From: Streptomyces tirandamycinicus
GTDB taxonomy: Bacteria; Actinomycetota; Actinomycetes; Streptomycetales; Streptomycetaceae
Direction of reading: 5' to 3'
Length of the DNA stretch: 64,000 bases
NCBI RefSeq assembly: GCF_003097515.1
Contig: NZ_CP029188.1
Location: 4,971,001-5,035,000 of the forward strand
Of the stretch, positions 62,544-64,000 are shown one piece after another. The translations under genes were made by a program, and so were the position numbers. Positions within the stretch are counted from its first letter, which is position 1; each line of letters starts with the position of its first letter. Below the pieces are notes generated by a model, which made no database searches, was not told the DNA's origin, and saw nothing but the letters and a program-made list of their open reading frames with translations.

Positions 62544-62639
62544 TCCGACAGGGGAGCGCCACAGCGCTGAGAGTGCGGTGACCGTCAGACCGCAGACCCT
62601 CTGAACCTCGCCCGGGTCATTCCGGGTAGGAAGTTCGGA
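62544..62639 (+). ncRNA. TPP (thi-box) riboswitch
   Basis: The aptamer contains the conserved elements GGGGAGC (5' side), CTGAGA, ACCCTCTGAACCT and GGGTAGGAAG in the right order, with outer P1 pairing of TCCGA (62544) with TCGGA (62639). It binds thiamine diphosphate. The riboswitch controls thiB-thiP downstream. It lies in the 334-base gap between rlmN and thiB. Confidence 0.93.
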
Positions 62640-62657
62640 CGAGACTCAAGCTGTTGC

Positions 62658-62704
62658 GCCCTGCCCGGCTCCTGGATCCCGAGGATCCCGCAGCCGGGCA
62701 GGGC
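62658..62704 (+). terminator. Expression-platform terminator hairpin of the TPP riboswitch
   Basis: A 13-bp stem (62658-62670 with 62692-62704), with an inner GGATCC-based helix, lies between the aptamer and the thiB ribosome binding site. It may fold when thiamine diphosphate is bound. Confidence 0.65.
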
Positions 62705-62738
62705 CGCGTCTCTTCCTGGTCATGCCCAGGAGGAATCA

Positions 62739-63836
62739 GTGAGCACCACCAAGAAGATCGCCGTCAGCGCGCTCGCCGCGGCCCTCGGCGTGACCACCCT
62801 CGCGGCCTGCGGAGGCGGCTCGGGGGACGGCTCCGCCGGAGCGGACGGCAGCGGCTCCAAGACCGTGACGCTGGTCAGCCACGACTCCTTCAACGCCTCG
62901 CCCGCCGTGCTGAAGGAGTTCACCGAGCAGACCGGCTACACGGTCAAGGTGCTGAAGAGCGGAGACGCCGTCGAGGCGCTCAACAAGGAGATCCTCACCA
63001 AGGGCTCCCCGCAGGGCGACGTGTTCTTCGGCGTCGACAACACCACGCTCTCCCGGGCCCTCGACAACGGCCTCTTCACCCCGTACGAGGCCAAGGGCCT
63101 GGAGCGGGTCCCCGAGGCCGTCCGGCTCGACCCGGGCAAGCACCGGGTCACGCCGGTCGACAGCGGTGACATCTGCGTCAACTACGACAGGAAGTACTTC
63201 GCCGACCGCAAGCTCGCCCCGCCGCAGACCCTCGACGACCTCGCCGAGCCCGCCTACCGGAACCTGCTGGTCGTCGAGAACCCCGAGCGATCCTCGCCCG
63301 GCCTCGGCTTCCTCCTCGGCACCGCCGCCGCCTACGGGGACGACGGCTGGCAGGACTACTGGAAGAAGCTGCGGGCGAACGGCGTGAAGGTCGTCGACAG
63401 CTGGGAGATCGCCTACAACCAGGAGTTCTCCGGTTCCGCCGGCGGGCGGGCGGCCAAGGGCGACCGGCCGCTCGTCGTCTCGTACGCCTCCAGCCCCCCG
63501 GTCGAGGTGCTGTACGCCGAGCCCCGGCCGAAGACGGCGCCGACCGGCGTCTCCACCGGCACCTGCTTCCGCCAGATCGAGGCCGCGGGCCTGCTCGACG
63601 GCGCCCGGAACGAGGCCGGCGGCAAGGCCCTGCTGGACTTCCTGATCAGCAGGAAGTTCCAGGAGGACATGCCGCTCACCATGTTCGTGAACCCGGTGGC
63701 CGAGGACGCGAAGCTGCCCCCGCTGTTCACCGAGTTCGGTGAGGTGATCGCCGAGCCGCGGACGATGGCCCCGGAGAAGATCGCCGAGAACCGCGACCAG
63801 TGGATCCAGTCGTGGTCCTCGCTCGTCCTGAAGTAG
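62739..63836 (+). CDS. thiB: Thiamine ABC transporter substrate-binding lipoprotein
   Basis: A 365-residue extracellular binding protein. The signal peptide ends in the lipobox TLAAC (Cys about residue 25), followed by a Gly/Ser linker. The mature domain is a TbpA/ThiB-type periplasmic-binding fold with VTLVSHDSFNASPAVLKEFT and VNYDRKYFADRK, and GFLLGTAAAYGDDGWQDYW. The GTG at 62739 has AGGAGGAA upstream. The riboswitch before it supports thiamine or a precursor as ligand. Confidence 0.93.
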   Translation: MSTTKKIAVSALAAALGVTTLAACGGGSGDGSAGADGSGSKTVTLVSHDSFNASPAVLKEFTEQTGYTVKVLKSGDAVEALNKEILTKGSPQGDVFFGVDNTTLSRALDNGLFTPYEAKGLERVPEAVRLDPGKHRVTPVDSGDICVNYDRKYFADRKLAPPQTLDDLAEPAYRNLLVVENPERSSPGLGFLLGTAAAYGDDGWQDYWKKLRANGVKVVDSWEIAYNQEFSGSAGGRAAKGDRPLVVSYASSPPVEVLYAEPRPKTAPTGVSTGTCFRQIEAAGLLDGARNEAGGKALLDFLISRKFQEDMPLTMFVNPVAEDAKLPPLFTEFGEVIAEPRTMAPEKIAENRDQWIQSWSSLVLK

Positions 63837-64000
63837 CGGAGGCGTCCGGCGGGAGCGCCGGCCCGCGCGGGAGGAGGCTCCCGCGCGGGAAGGCGTCCCT
63901 GCGCGGCGCCGCGGCACGGGCGGCCCTGCTGGCCCTGCCGGTGGCGTTCTTCGCCCTGTTCTTCGCCTATCCCGTGGCCTCGATCGTCGGCCGCGGGCTG
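63812..64000 (+). CDS. thiP: Thiamine ABC transporter permease, 3' truncated
   Basis: The frame runs off the window end. An arginine/glycine-rich cytosolic start leads to the first membrane segment ALLALPVAFFALFFAYPVAS, typical of the ThiP/AfuB-type permease. The in-frame GTG at 63812 overlaps the thiB end by 25 bases; no good ribosome binding site is visible, so the start is uncertain. With ThiB it would form the thiamine importer. Confidence 0.8.
   Translation, partial: MVLARPEVAEASGGSAGPRGRRLPRGKASLRGAAARAALLALPVAFFALFFAYPVASIVGRGL

Overview
The window is a high-GC (roughly 70% or more) actinobacterial chromosome segment with the gene order and protein sequences of a Streptomyces core region. 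The diagnostic genes are whiG, nsdA, the sipW-sipX-sipY-sipZ signal peptidase cluster, a glcP-type glucose permease beside smc, and amtB-glnK-glnD behind a GlnR-like box. GTG and TTG starts, strong third-position GC and sparse Shine-Dalgarno sequences fit the same group. No rRNA, tRNA, transposase, integrase or CRISPR array was seen.

Layout. 1-5,260: the end of gpsA, ddlA, a DUF3515 lipoprotein, a single-domain Lrp/AsnC-type protein and the thiamine pair thiL-thiD. 5,320-14,340: rpmB, a DAK2/FakA-like protein, recG, rsmD, coaD, a coiled-coil protein, yceD, rpmF and rnc. 14,500-25,740: mutM, a CAP-domain protein, acyP, a small coiled-coil protein, smc, glcP, ftsY and a prim-pol-like protein. 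26,200-37,270: nsdA, amtB-glnK-glnD, ffh, an ftsH paralogue and a methyltransferase. 38,050-49,310: a SprT-like protein, the translation operon rpsP-khpA-rimM-trmD-rplS, four type I signal peptidases, a Nudix hydrolase, a DUF2469 protein and the yraN-comM-dprA module. 49,560-57,010: whiG, a TetR regulator, an M23-type exported protein and rpsB-tsf-pyrH-frr-cdsA. 57,010-61,300: an accessory patch holding a secreted alpha/beta hydrolase, an exported FG-GAP/VCBS propeller and a small membrane protein. 61,300-64,000: rlmN, then a TPP riboswitch controlling thiB and the start of thiP.

How it works together. Much of the segment serves translation and ribosome assembly, and protein export: ftsY and ffh target nascent chains, four Sip enzymes cut signal peptides, and FtsH degrades membrane proteins. 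Nitrogen sensing (AmtB-GlnK-GlnD) and development (nsdA, whiG) are embedded in it. Thiamine appears twice: synthesis at thiL-thiD, and riboswitch-controlled uptake at thiB-thiP.

I saw no obviously new multi-gene defence or mobile system. The most interesting items are a large Pro/Ala-rich insertion in the SMC hinge, a coiled-coil protein with a duplicated module and a low-complexity Gln/Tyr/Gly tail, a SprT-like zinc protein in front of the ribosomal operon, an M23-type protein with an altered catalytic motif whose reading frame runs on antisense into tetR, a hairpin in the pyrH leader, a Fur-like 7-1-7 palindrome before a secreted hydrolase, and several short tandem-repeat arrays.
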